A DNA stretch of 19,120 nucleotides from CAZRUA01 sp964603125. Its GTDB lineage: Bacteria; Bacteroidota; Bacteroidia; B-17B0; Aurantibacillaceae. Where the stretch lies: positions 1-19,120 of the forward strand of contig CAZRUA010000070.1 in the NCBI GenBank assembly GCA_964603125.1, given 5' to 3'. Below, in pieces: positions 1 through 7,440 of the stretch. The notes under the pieces are model-generated. The model ran no database searches. It saw only the letters and a list, made by a program, of their open reading frames with translations, and was not told the origin of the DNA. The translations under genes and the position numbers were made by a program. The first letter of the stretch is position 1, and each line of letters starts with the position of its first letter.

Positions 1-981
1 CGTTTATCAGTAGAACAAGGAAGTCCCGAATACAAAATAATTCCTGACAAAGATAAAATGCAACGATTAGGGTTAACGACAGCTTATGTTGGCATGAATT
101 TAAGAACAGCTTTTACCGGCAATGATGATGCAACATTAACAGAAAACGGAACAGAATATCCTGTACGGATTTGGTTTGACGGTTATAGTAGACAAAGCTA
201 TGAAGATGTACAACGCCTCTCAATTGTTAATCCAATGGGGTTACCAGTAGAAGTATCGCAGTTTGCAAAGGTAGAACGAGATAATTCCCCATCCTTATTG
301 GAAAGAAAAGATCGTCAGCCAGCGGTAACGCTTACATCTGACGCACTTGGCAGACCTTCGGGAACAGTTGCCGATGATGTAGTAGCTTATCTTAAAAACA
401 ATCCTTTACCCGATGAAATTCAAATGACTTGGGGTAGTGATATCAAAAGACAAAATGATAGTTTTGGCGCATTGGGTTCTGTTCTATTGATTTCGTTTCT
501 ATTGATTTATTTAATCATGGTTGCTTTATATGATAGTTTCGTTTACCCATTTGTGGTATTGTTTTCAATTCCTGTGGCTGCTATTGGTGCATTTTTAGCA
601 TTGAATTTGTCATTAAACAATCTTAGTTTATTTGCTTTGCTTGGATTGATTATGCTCATGGGATTAGTAGTAAAAAACGCCATTTTAATTGTAGACTTTA
701 CAAATCAATTGAAGGCGGAGGGAAAACATTTCAAAGAAGCATTAATAATTGCCGGAAAAGGTCGTATGCGTCCAATCTTAATGACAACCATAGCTATGAT
801 TATAGGAATGTTGCCAATTGCCCTTGGCAAAGGAACAGCAAGTGAATGGAAGAACGGATTGGCTTGGGTAATAATTGGTGGACTTTTTTCATCATTGATA
901 TTAACTGTTTATTTGGTGCCAATGGTTTATTATTTAGTAGACCGATTAAAAGAAAAAATTGCAAATAGAAAAACGAATTAA
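1..981 (+). CDS. RND efflux transporter permease, C-terminal part (5' truncated by window edge)
   Basis: The frame is open from base 1, so this is the last 326 residues of a roughly 1000-residue AcrB/HAE1-type inner-membrane pump that exports drugs or metals by proton antiport, normally with a periplasmic adaptor and an outer-membrane channel. Visible are the end of the second periplasmic porter region (first ~155 residues) and five hydrophobic helices. The GLVVKNAILIVDF stretch is typical of the fourth helix of the C-terminal half, and RMRPILMTT with GMLPIALGKG marks the next. The last helix ends in YLVPMVYYLVDRLKEK. Partner adaptor and channel genes are not in the window and would lie upstream. 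The stop is followed after 1 nt by the next start, so the two genes probably share a transcript. Family is clear; substrate cannot be read from this part. Confidence 0.95.
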   Translation, partial: RLSVEQGSPEYKIIPDKDKMQRLGLTTAYVGMNLRTAFTGNDDATLTENGTEYPVRIWFDGYSRQSYEDVQRLSIVNPMGLPVEVSQFAKVERDNSPSLLERKDRQPAVTLTSDALGRPSGTVADDVVAYLKNNPLPDEIQMTWGSDIKRQNDSFGALGSVLLISFLLIYLIMVALYDSFVYPFVVLFSIPVAAIGAFLALNLSLNNLSLFALLGLIMLMGLVVKNAILIVDFTNQLKAEGKHFKEALIIAGKGRMRPILMTTIAMIIGMLPIALGKGTASEWKNGLAWVIIGGLFSSLILTVYLVPMVYYLVDRLKEKIANRKTN

Positions 982-982
982 A

Positions 983-1432
983 ATGAAACAACTACTCTTA
1001 TTCGCACTAGTCAGCATATCATTATTGACCTTATCTTCATTTAATAACCAAAAGGGAGAAACCTATTCTTTAACTGTGGAAGTAAATGGTCTACAAAACT
1101 CGAAAGGTATTGTCCAGTTTGCATTATATAATAAGGACGGAACGATTCCCGATGAAGATTACAAAAAGTGTTGTAAGATATTGAAAGAAAAAATCCAAAA
1201 TGGATCATCTAAAGTAACCTTTAGCAATCTTCCGATAGGTAAGTATGCTGTAAATATTCTTCACGATGAAAATGAGAATGGCGAAATAGACAAAGGATTT
1301 ATTTTGCCAATCGAAGGAATTGGGTTTTCGAATTATCAATCAATCGGATTAACAAACCGACCCAATTTTTCAAAAGCAAGTTTCACGTTAGATAGGGATA
1401 AAAAAATCAGCATTAAAATCATTTACCTTTAA
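983..1432 (+). CDS. DUF2141 family secreted protein
   Basis: 149 residues. The ATG at 983 is preferred: an in-frame TTG at 959 would lie inside the RND gene and put charged residues before the signal peptide. Residues 1-20 form a signal peptide (MKQ, then LLLFALVSISLLTL). The mature part has the DUF2141 pattern: a beta strand with KGIVQFALYN, a Cys pair, then the diagnostic LPIGKYAVNILHDENENGEID and the IEGIGFSN segment near residue 110. DUF2141 proteins are small periplasmic or surface beta-sandwich proteins of unknown function, common in Bacteroidota and Proteobacteria. The DENENGEID acidic run resembles a calcium-binding loop, which is inference. Its position 1 nt after the RND permease suggests co-transcription and possibly an accessory envelope role. 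Confidence 0.85.
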   Translation: MKQLLLFALVSISLLTLSSFNNQKGETYSLTVEVNGLQNSKGIVQFALYNKDGTIPDEDYKKCCKILKEKIQNGSSKVTFSNLPIGKYAVNILHDENENGEIDKGFILPIEGIGFSNYQSIGLTNRPNFSKASFTLDRDKKISIKIIYL

Positions 1433-1562
1433 AGATGTATTAAGTCAAAAGTTGGAAATTTTGCCGCTTAGGGTATCCGAATGTGAGTGCTCATTAGAAT
1501 CCTAATTGCCTGAAAACCATCCAAAAAGTTCGATAAATCCAATCCGTAGGGTACGATGCCGG

Positions 1563-1599
1563 AAAACCCCTGATAAAGCCTTATTTATCAGGGGTTTTT
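1563..1599. terminator. Bidirectional rho-independent terminator (left copy)
   Basis: A perfect 15-bp inverted repeat (AAAACCCCTGATAAA, loop GCCTTA, TTTATCAGGGGTTTT) is flanked by a T run on the plus strand and, through the leading A run, a T run on the minus strand. It lies between the DUF2141 gene (plus) and the HxlR relic (minus), so it could stop transcription from both sides. Confidence 0.85.
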
Positions 1600-1693
1600 G
1601 GTTTGATAAAGTATCCTTAAAAAATAAAAACGTTTATTTTCAAGAAGTTATTTGTTTGAGTTAGGAAAATTAATATAAAGAAATTTTATATTT

Positions 1694-1848
1694 CTAATTC
1701 AAATGTTCCTTTCTTAACTGTTTGTTCAGTTCCGAAATTAAACCTTCTCTGTCTTTCTTGGTTTTCGTAAAAAACCCTTTCCGGCAGCTGTTTTTATTGT
1801 CTAAATCTCCGCTTCAAACTTTCATTTCATTGAGCATTGGCAAGGGCA
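1694..1848 (-). pseudogene. Relic of an HxlR-family regulator, C-terminal ~50 residues
   Basis: Read on the minus strand, this matches the last ~50 residues of the intact HxlR protein at 5545-5949. PMLNEMKV-stop-SGDLDNK corresponds to PMLIEMIVWSGDFDNK, and KKDREGLISELNKQLRKEHLN to KKDREGLISDLSKQLKKEHLK, both followed by a stop codon. The Trp codon of the VWSGD motif has become TGA (plus-strand 1814-1816). The TAAGKDFL segment is out of frame, consistent with a one-base insertion and a later compensating deletion. Nothing resembling the winged-helix part can be seen further upstream (to the right), so the gene is both truncated and decayed. It probably derives from a paralogue of, or a duplication from, the 5545-5949 gene. 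It has no likely product. Confidence 0.8.
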
Positions 1849-2243
1849 CTAACAGTAACAAATCGGGGCAAAGAAATTAGGAGTAGCAAAAAGTAGGAGA
1901 ACAAGGTTTATGGGCAATTGAAGATTAACGGGGCAATTTGCAACTAAGAGAATTCATTTGAATTCTAATTGCATGAAATTCGTCTAACTTTACAATCCGC
2001 ATGGCACAAGGTTCTCTCAGTAATTAGAGGATTTTTATTTTTACCTATAATATTCAATTGAATTTGCTACACTTAATTTATTGTTGGTTCAGTAAAATAC
2101 TTGCTTGAACTTTCTTATTACTTCATATATAGACTTATGATTCTGATTTGCTAATTGTTTTAATCTCGGCAGGTTGTAGCTTCAATTATCATTGACAGCA
2201 GCTAAATAGCTTTATTTCACATCAACTAATTTATTAAAAGTAT
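1849..2243. other. AT-rich intergenic stretch with no recognisable gene
   Basis: No coding frame of note was seen on either strand. The only distinct structure is a short perfect inverted repeat at 1949-1966. The rest may be upstream regulatory sequence of the beta-helix gene or decayed DNA left after loss of the HxlR relic's 5' part. Confidence 0.5.
1949..1966. repeat. Short perfect inverted repeat AGAATTCA-TT-TGAATTCT
   Basis: Two 8-bp arms around a TT centre, with TGCAA (1939-1943) and TTGCA (1969-1973) as an imperfect outer pair. No T run follows, so it is not a terminator. A protein-binding dyad or a chance palindrome in AT-rich DNA are both possible. Confidence 0.4.
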
Positions 2244-2251
2244 TATATTTG
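2244..2251 (+). promoter_or_regulatory. Bacteroidota-type -7 promoter element
   Basis: TATATTTG matches the TAnnTTTG consensus read by the Bacteroidota primary sigma factor and lies 20 nt before the ATG at 2272, predicting a short leader. No convincing -33 TTG box is present at the usual spacing. Confidence 0.5.
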
Positions 2252-2271
2252 TTGCACTAACTAATTCTTTT

Positions 2272-5250
2272 ATGCCTAATTCAAATTCAATGTTTAAAGG
2301 CTTAAGCCTTATTATTATGTTTTACCTAATGCATACTGTAGCATTAAGTCAAAACAAGATTTACTATGTTGACTCAGGAAAAAAGGATAATAACGGTAGT
2401 GGACTTAGTTGGGCAACAGCCAAAAATAGTATTGGCTATGCTATGGCTCTTGCTCAGGCTGGAGACCAAATTTGGGTAAAAAAGGGAGCTTACTTGCCTA
2501 CACATGATAGTACTCTAAAACTAACTAATAGTAATAAAATATTTTTTATAAAGGATGGTGTGCAACTATATGGCGGGTTTGCAGGCACCGAAAATTTACT
2601 TGAACAAAGAAATGTTACTACTAATAAAACTATTTTACTTTCAAGTAAGCATTATAAATTCAATCTCGCGGATTTTGCTGATTTTAAAAATTCTCGTAAT
2701 CCTATTGCAGTAGTTCCTCTTTTATATAATAACAGTTCTTTAAATAATAACAATAAAAGTATTGGTGTTACAGTTGACGGGTTTGAAATCATATATGGAA
2801 TAAAAGGGCTGCAGATAATAAATAATGGTAGTAATAAAATATACAACAATAAGTTTATTGGAAGTTCTTTGTTGATTGAAGAAATTTCAAAACTTAAAAA
2901 CATAGCAAATGTATTTTTGGGGTTTCATATCTTATCCGCTATAACAGTAAAAAATGGGAGTAATACAATTGCAAATAATATCTTCGATTCAACCTATCAA
3001 GTTATAGAGTCAATAAACGCGACAGATACCATAAAAAACAATAAAATTTCTAATTGTAATTATCCAATCAAAATATTAAATGGCAACAATACATGCATTT
3101 ACAATAACCTCATGGTTAACAACGGTGTTATTCGAAATATAAATCATTACCAAGGAAGTAGTCAAAATCAAGTTCCTGTGGAGGGAGTCGTAAATATTGT
3201 TAATTGCAGTAATACAGTCATAAGCAACAATACATTTCATAATAATACCATTGAAGATCATCAGGATATAAGAATTGAGGCAATAAGATCAACAGGAACA
3301 GTAGTTGTAAATAATTGTTCAAATTCTACTATAAAAAACAATATATTTTATGCTAACCAGTACATCAATTGGGATAACAGGGAAAACGACGGAATGCCCG
3401 TTAGGCCGTCTACAGATGTTGCTGTATATAACTCACCAAAAACACAGATCATTAACAACTCATTACAAAACGCCAAAAGCTTTTATACCGCGGCCAATTT
3501 TTGCGATTTTACAATTATCACAAATTCGCTAAATATGTTTGGTCGTGATCCTCAATTTGTAGGCACTGGAGATAATCCATATTCTTTAAAAGCAAGCAGT
3601 CCATGTATTTATGTTGGTACTAATGCTGTAGAAAATAAAGATATATTAGGTATTCATCGTTCATTTATTACGTGTTTAGGAGCCTATGAACTCCAATCCA
3701 ATGTTTGCCCAACAGGGTCACATTTATTTGTTGATAGCAGTGTTTCTGCAAGTGGCGATGGCAGTAGCTGGCAAAAAGCATTTAAAACTTTGGATGAAGC
3801 TTTGGTTACCGCACGACACTGCCTTGCCATTAAAGAAATTTTTGTAGCATCGGGGACATATAAACCTAGTTTTAAGTTATTTGCTTGGTGGGGAGGTGAA
3901 GTGTTGGATGCTGAAGATAGAGCTGTTTGTTTTCATATACGCGATGGATTAATGGTTCAAGGTGGCTTTCCTTCCAGTGGTGGAAATAAGAATAGTGACA
4001 ATAATATTACCATTTTAGACGGTGATATTGGTATACCAAATAATACCAGCGATAATGCTTATCATGTGGTGTTATCTACTGCAGATTCTGCTCATGGAAA
4101 AGGGATTATTTTAGACGGATTTACCATAACTAATGGTAATGCCAATAGTAACAGTAATACTAATTTTTATTCGGTAAGGCCTATTGGAAACTCGCTTGGA
4201 GGCGGAATATATACCATGTTTGGCTTTAAAAATTTAATAGTTAATTGCACTATTAAAAAAAATTATAGTAGTTATAGTGGCGGTGGACTTATATCATATA
4301 GAGGCGTAAATAGAATAGAAAATAATTTATTTACTCAAAATAAGTCAGCACAATATGGAGGTGCGATTAGTATTGATAAGGGTTTTGAAAATAACATAAC
4401 TAATAATACGTTTACAGAGGACACAGCAGGTTTTGGTGGTGCTGTTTGTATAGAAAAAGGGAAAAATAATAGAATTGCAGGTAATTTGATTAAAGAATGT
4501 TACGCCAATGCTTTATTAGCTCTTGGAGGTGGTATTTATACATACAAAGACACTATTACTATCGACAGCAATATAATTATAAAAAACAAGGCTAATTTTT
4601 CCGGAGGTGGAATTTGTGTGACGGAAGGAATTAATATTGTAAAAAATAATTTCGTTGATGGGAACAGTGCTTCCTTAGGCGGTGGAATTGCTTTGACGGG
4701 AGGTTACGATACTTTGGTAAATAACGTTATTTCCAATAATAATGGAACAACCTCTATAGGAGGTGTTGTTGCAGCCGGAGCTGGTTGTAACGTAACATTT
4801 ATTAATAATAGTATTGTGAAAAATTATGCTCCCCAAACAGGAGGTGTAGGTATCAATCTATCTGCTGTTAGTAGTTTCACTAATAATATTTTTTGGGATA
4901 ACAAAGCAGGTAATTCAGCAGACGTATCGGGCGCGGATTTTTATGTAGATGCTAATAATAGTACTTCAAATTTCAAAAATAATTTGCTACAGCGCGCTTC
5001 TAATAATTATAATTCAACTAATCAAAGCTTAGGTTTAACAGGAAGTGGGAATTATTTTAAAACGGACCCCGGATTTATTAATATCGGTAGAATTACAAAT
5101 GCAAATGGTATATACAGAACCGCTTATGACGGTTTAAATTTAAAATCAACAAGTTCGCTTTTAGGTAAAGGAATTCAATTTTCTACTTATACTCTAAAAA
5201 ATGTACTGGGAGTTCCTAGAGGTAAATTCATTAATATAGGAGCTTATTAA
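2272..5250 (+). CDS. Large secreted protein with two tandem right-handed beta-helix modules
   Basis: 992 residues. A signal peptide is seen (K9, hydrophobic 11-25, ALS then Q27 as likely cleavage). Module 1 (about 30-473) opens with YYVDSGKKDNNGSGLSWATA and closes with LGAYEL. Module 2 (about 485-992) opens with LFVDSSVSASGDGSSWQKA and closes with the terminal INIGAY. Each opening, YVD...G.G.SW..A with V..GTY.P after it, and each (I/L)GAY(E) close is typical of Bacteroidota parallel beta-helix surface proteins. Module 1 is rich in NN.F/NN.I turns. Module 2 has about nine GG(G/A)(I/V/L) repeats between residues 643 and 860, like Chlamydia PMP-type repeats. The protein is very Asn-rich. It stops at the GAY motif, and no C-terminal sorting domain of type IX secretion is visible after it, so its route to the surface is unclear. 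No pectate-lyase catalytic residues can be assigned; adhesin or glycan-binding roles are possible. Confidence 0.85.
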   Translation: MPNSNSMFKGLSLIIMFYLMHTVALSQNKIYYVDSGKKDNNGSGLSWATAKNSIGYAMALAQAGDQIWVKKGAYLPTHDSTLKLTNSNKIFFIKDGVQLYGGFAGTENLLEQRNVTTNKTILLSSKHYKFNLADFADFKNSRNPIAVVPLLYNNSSLNNNNKSIGVTVDGFEIIYGIKGLQIINNGSNKIYNNKFIGSSLLIEEISKLKNIANVFLGFHILSAITVKNGSNTIANNIFDSTYQVIESINATDTIKNNKISNCNYPIKILNGNNTCIYNNLMVNNGVIRNINHYQGSSQNQVPVEGVVNIVNCSNTVISNNTFHNNTIEDHQDIRIEAIRSTGTVVVNNCSNSTIKNNIFYANQYINWDNRENDGMPVRPSTDVAVYNSPKTQIINNSLQNAKSFYTAANFCDFTIITNSLNMFGRDPQFVGTGDNPYSLKASSPCIYVGTNAVENKDILGIHRSFITCLGAYELQSNVCPTGSHLFVDSSVSASGDGSSWQKAFKTLDEALVTARHCLAIKEIFVASGTYKPSFKLFAWWGGEVLDAEDRAVCFHIRDGLMVQGGFPSSGGNKNSDNNITILDGDIGIPNNTSDNAYHVVLSTADSAHGKGIILDGFTITNGNANSNSNTNFYSVRPIGNSLGGGIYTMFGFKNLIVNCTIKKNYSSYSGGGLISYRGVNRIENNLFTQNKSAQYGGAISIDKGFENNITNNTFTEDTAGFGGAVCIEKGKNNRIAGNLIKECYANALLALGGGIYTYKDTITIDSNIIIKNKANFSGGGICVTEGINIVKNNFVDGNSASLGGGIALTGGYDTLVNNVISNNNGTTSIGGVVAAGAGCNVTFINNSIVKNYAPQTGGVGINLSAVSSFTNNIFWDNKAGNSADVSGADFYVDANNSTSNFKNNLLQRASNNYNSTNQSLGLTGSGNYFKTDPGFINIGRITNANGIYRTAYDGLNLKSTSSLLGKGIQFSTYTLKNVLGVPRGKFINIGAY

Positions 5251-5408
5251 TTGCCTCGTTAGTTTTTTATTTATTTCTGCTATTTTAATTTACTCACTAA
5301 AGTAAAAAATTGGTATAACTCTTATTTTTAAGCTGTATTAAGCTAATTTAAACAAGAAAATATGTCAAAGAAAGAAACGAACTTAACTTCTGGTGCGGAT
5401 TGGGATAC

Positions 5409-5447
5409 AAAACCCCTGATAATTTCTTATTTATCAGGGGTTTTTGG
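5409..5447. terminator. Bidirectional rho-independent terminator (right copy)
   Basis: The inverted repeat AAACCCCTGATAA...TTATCAGGGGTTT, with a T run on the plus side and an A run on the other, lies between the end of the beta-helix gene (plus) and the HxlR gene (minus). It is nearly the same hairpin as at 1563-1599. Confidence 0.85.
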
Positions 5448-5699
5448 TTCGATAAAGTATCGTTAAAATAAAAAAACTAGTTATTTTCAAGGAGTTAATG
5501 GTTCGAATTCGGGAAGCGATTGTTTCAAAATACCAGTTTAGTTGCTATTTTAAATGTTCCTTTTTTAATTGTTTACTAAGGTCTGATATTAGACCTTCTC
5601 TATCCTTTTTAGCTTTTTTTAAAAAGTCTTTTCCAGCAGCAGTTTTATTATCAAAATCTCCACTCCAAACAATCATTTCAATCAACATAGGCATAAGCG
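5409..5699. repeat. Diverged direct repeat, right copy (terminator plus HxlR gene 3' end)
   Basis: This is the partner of 1563-1848. Here the HxlR coding part is intact and continues into the functional gene. Similarity fades beyond the codons for the ALMPML segment, which fixes the right boundary of the shared block near 5700. Confidence 0.8.
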
Positions 5700-5949
5700 C
5701 AATCCCCTTTTCCGTCAGACTATAACGAATCCGCGACTTTTTCACGTCATCTTCGCTCTTGGTAATGATACCATCGTTTTCTAAACTTCTTAAACGATCC
5801 CCTAGAACGCTAGTAGAAACCTTTTCATCTGATTCAAAGAATTCATTGTAATGCCGTTTCCCTTTAAACATTAGGTCTCGGATAATAAGTAATGACCACT
5901 TATCTCCAAAATGTTCAAGCGCATAATTAATTGGGCAGTGAGATTTCAT
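5545..5949 (-). CDS. HxlR-family winged-helix transcriptional regulator 1
   Basis: 134 residues from the ATG at 5949. An in-frame TTG at 5991 would place 14 extra codons inside the operator, so the ATG is preferred. The protein starts MKSHCPINYALEHFGDKWSLLIIRDL: Cys5 and the GDKW motif are the hallmarks of HxlR proteins, which often sense electrophiles or oxidants through this Cys. LGDRLRSLENDGII (about 49-62) is the recognition-helix region, and IRYSLTEKGIALMPML the wing and following helix. A basic coiled tail (104-134, rich in K and E) follows. It is divergent from the VOC gene with a 49-bp dyad between, so it most likely represses itself and the VOC operon. The ligand is unknown. Its 3' end is duplicated as a relic at 1694-1848. 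Confidence 0.93.
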   Translation of the reverse strand: MKSHCPINYALEHFGDKWSLLIIRDLMFKGKRHYNEFFESDEKVSTSVLGDRLRSLENDGIITKSEDDVKKSRIRYSLTEKGIALMPMLIEMIVWSGDFDNKTAAGKDFLKKAKKDREGLISDLSKQLKKEHLK

Positions 5950-5974
5950 AGGGCAAAAATAATTTTTTACAAAA

Positions 5975-6023
5975 TAACTTGCAAATTCCAAGTTAAATTA
6001 TTTAACTTTGTTTTCGCAAGTTA
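5975..6023. promoter_or_regulatory. 49-bp nested dyad, likely operator for HxlR regulator 1
   Basis: An inner perfect palindrome (AAGTTAAAT-T-ATTTAACTT, 5990-6008) and outer 8-bp arms (TAACTTGC at 5975-5982, GCAAGTTA at 6016-6023) share one centre, base 5999. Several positions between also pair. Each half contains (T)AACTT twice, so the site may bind two dimers. It overlaps the promoter of the VOC operon and the upstream region of the regulator. Confidence 0.7.
6003..6010 (+). promoter_or_regulatory. -7 promoter element for the VOC operon
   Basis: TAACTTTG is an exact TAnnTTTG match 31 nt before the VOC start, with a TTG at 5979-5981 (21-nt spacing) as a possible -33 box. Both boxes lie within the dyad, so a bound repressor would block the promoter. 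The mirror sequence on the minus strand, TAACTTGG (5988-5995), has one mismatch and may serve the regulator gene. Confidence 0.6.
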
Positions 6024-6041
6024 AAATTAAAACAAGAAATT

Positions 6042-6410
6042 ATGAAAAATTCAATTAATTGGTTTGAAATCCCTGTAACTGATTTCACAAGAGCAAAAAA
6101 ATTTTATGCAACAATTTTAGGAGCTGAAATTCAAGAAATGCCACACCCGGTTTATAAGTATGGAATTTTACCTGGCGATATGCAAAATGGTGTTACCGGT
6201 GGTATTGTGCAAGGAGAAGGGTTTGAGCCATCTATGAAAGGCGTATTAATTTATTTAAATGGTGGCGATGATTTAAGTGTTCCACTTTCTAAAGTTGAAG
6301 CAGCAGGTGGTAAAATTCTTTTACCGAAAACCTCAATTGGTGGAAATGGTTTTATGGCTCATTTTAAAGATACAGAGGGAAATAAAATTGCACTTCATTC
6401 AATGAAATAA
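6042..6410 (+). CDS. VOC-superfamily protein (glyoxalase / bleomycin-resistance type)
   Basis: 122 residues, a single-domain vicinal-oxygen-chelate protein with two beta-alpha-beta-beta-beta modules. The first (about 4-60) has INWFEIPVTDFTRAKKFY followed by the LGAE turn. The second (about 62-122) has SVPLSKVEAAGGKILLPK and closes with the family-typical FKDTEGNKIALHS. Members include metal-dependent lyases, dioxygenases and binding proteins that remove reactive aldehydes or sequester drugs. The substrate here cannot be read. It is the first gene of a three-gene operon with SRPBCC and TfoX-like genes (gaps of 4 and 8 nt), under the HxlR-type dyad. Cytoplasmic; no signal peptide. Confidence 0.9.
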   Translation: MKNSINWFEIPVTDFTRAKKFYATILGAEIQEMPHPVYKYGILPGDMQNGVTGGIVQGEGFEPSMKGVLIYLNGGDDLSVPLSKVEAAGGKILLPKTSIGGNGFMAHFKDTEGNKIALHSMK

Positions 6411-6414
6411 CAAA

Positions 6415-6861
6415 ATGGGAAAATTAATAAACGAGATAACAATTCATGCCCCAATAGAAAAAATTTGGAGCGTACTTACAGACTTGGAACTTTTGGACAA
6501 AACAGATCCAACAGTAAAAAAGGCAACATTAATTTCTGAAAACAAAACGGGACTTGAAGCAAAACGCAAAGTACTTATGCAAGATGGTAAAAATTGGTTT
6601 GATGAAAAGATTACAGTATTTAAACCAAACGAAGAGTTAGCTTATCAATTAACCGATTGCTCATTTCCAATCAAAGGTTTAAAACATACCTACAGTTTTC
6701 ATAAATCAGGAAACTCTATTATAGTGCAACAAACTATGGAATACACTGTTAAATTTGGCTTGTTGGGCGTTTTAATGGACAAAATGATGATAGGCAAACA
6801 GTTTAACTCTGGAATAAATAAATTTATGAATGGATTAAAAACCTATGCAGAAAAGAACTAA
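6415..6861 (+). CDS. SRPBCC-fold (START/Bet v1-like) protein
   Basis: 148 residues, ATG 4 nt after the VOC stop. It begins with the typical first strand and helix ITIHAPIEKIWSVLTDLEL, continues with a five- to six-strand sheet (WFDEKITVFKPNEELAYQL, TYSFHKSGNSIIVQQTMEY) and ends in a long helix (about 118-146) that closes the hydrophobic pocket. This resembles polyketide cyclase / dehydrase-like SRPBCC proteins, which bind lipid-like or aromatic ligands; most bacterial ones have no known ligand. Context suggests work with the VOC protein on the same compound class, which is inference. It is one of three SRPBCC genes in the window. Confidence 0.88.
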   Translation: MGKLINEITIHAPIEKIWSVLTDLELLDKTDPTVKKATLISENKTGLEAKRKVLMQDGKNWFDEKITVFKPNEELAYQLTDCSFPIKGLKHTYSFHKSGNSIIVQQTMEYTVKFGLLGVLMDKMMIGKQFNSGINKFMNGLKTYAEKN

Positions 6862-6869
6862 ATTTATTT

Positions 6870-7226
6870 ATGGCATTTGATGAAAAATTAGTTGACAGAA
6901 TACGAGAATCGTTAGTTGACATTAAACAAGTTGAAGAAAAAAACATGTTCGGAGGTGTTTGCTTTATGGTGAATGGAAAAATGTGCATAGGTGTTGTTAA
7001 AGATGAAATGATGTGTCGAATTAACCCGAAGATGGACGAGATTGTTCTTGAAAAAGTAGGTTGCAGACAAATGGATTTTACCGGAAAGCCCATGAAAGGC
7101 TATGTGTTCATTTCTGAAGAAGGAATGAAAAAACAAAAGGACTTTGATTACTGGGTGAGTTTATGTTTAGAGTTTAATAAAGATGCGAAGGCAAGTAAGA
7201 AAAAGGTAAAAAAAGCGAAGAATTAG
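6870..7226 (+). CDS. TfoX/Sxy N-terminal-domain protein
   Basis: 118 residues. It starts MAFDEKLVDRIRESL and has the diagnostic MFGGVCFMVNGKMCIGVV core near residues 26-43, then MMCRINPK and FTGKPMKGYVFISEEG, which together make the TfoX N-terminal domain. A Lys-rich tail (about 104-118) could contact nucleic acid. In gamma-proteobacteria the full-length Sxy/TfoX protein acts with CRP in competence control. Stand-alone N-domain proteins like this are widespread in Bacteroidota and their role is unknown, so competence should not be assumed. It is the last gene of the VOC operon (8 nt after the SRPBCC stop); no clear terminator follows. Confidence 0.88.
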   Translation: MAFDEKLVDRIRESLVDIKQVEEKNMFGGVCFMVNGKMCIGVVKDEMMCRINPKMDEIVLEKVGCRQMDFTGKPMKGYVFISEEGMKKQKDFDYWVSLCLEFNKDAKASKKKVKKAKN

Positions 7227-7440
7227 TATTATCTGTTTTAAATTTAAGATTCTTTTTCTCACTCAAAGGTTACTATTAGCAGACTACTTTTATAGCATGA
7301 TTTTTTGTTTCCAAGCTTATCTTGCAATAGGGGCACCAACTTGTTCTGTGGTTATGTAAAATGATTCATAAACGAATAATTGTGTAAATTGCTTTTGATT
7401 ATTTTGGGTATTCAAAGTAGAAAGCATTTATAACTATAAA

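Larger units (their letters stand above)
1563..1848. repeat. Diverged direct repeat, left copy (terminator plus HxlR gene 3' end)
   Basis: This stretch aligns in the same orientation with 5409-5699. Shared landmarks in the same order are the ACCCCTGATAA...TTATCAGGGGTTTTTGG hairpin, GATAAAGTATC.TTAAAA, TTATTTTCAAG.AGTTA, AAATGTTCCTTT, and the coding strand of an HxlR C-terminus. The spacing between hairpin and stop codon is nearly the same in both copies (about 95 and 98 nt). The two copies flank the large beta-helix gene. Confidence 0.8.

Noticed and set aside
959..1432. Longer form of the DUF2141 gene starting at TTG 959
   Set aside because: It would put eight mostly charged residues before the signal peptide and overlap the RND gene; the ATG at 983 fits better.
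1433..1562. Search for a small RNA or gene fragment after DUF2141
   Set aside because: No stable hairpin apart from the terminator and no coding frame stood out; nothing supportable.
5362..5466. 34-codon open frame starting MSKKETNLTSGADWDTK
   Set aside because: Its 3' half is the terminator hairpin, which would be odd for a coding gene, the left repeat copy does not keep the frame, and no family is recognised.
5500..5510. GGTTCGAATTC, resembling a tRNA T-loop and possible attachment site
   Set aside because: No pairing T-stem, anticodon arm or acceptor stem surrounds it, and no integrase is present.
5950..5991. N-terminal extension of HxlR regulator 1 from TTG 5991
   Set aside because: The start codon would lie inside the operator dyad, and the family usually begins a few residues before the conserved Cys, as from the ATG at 5949.
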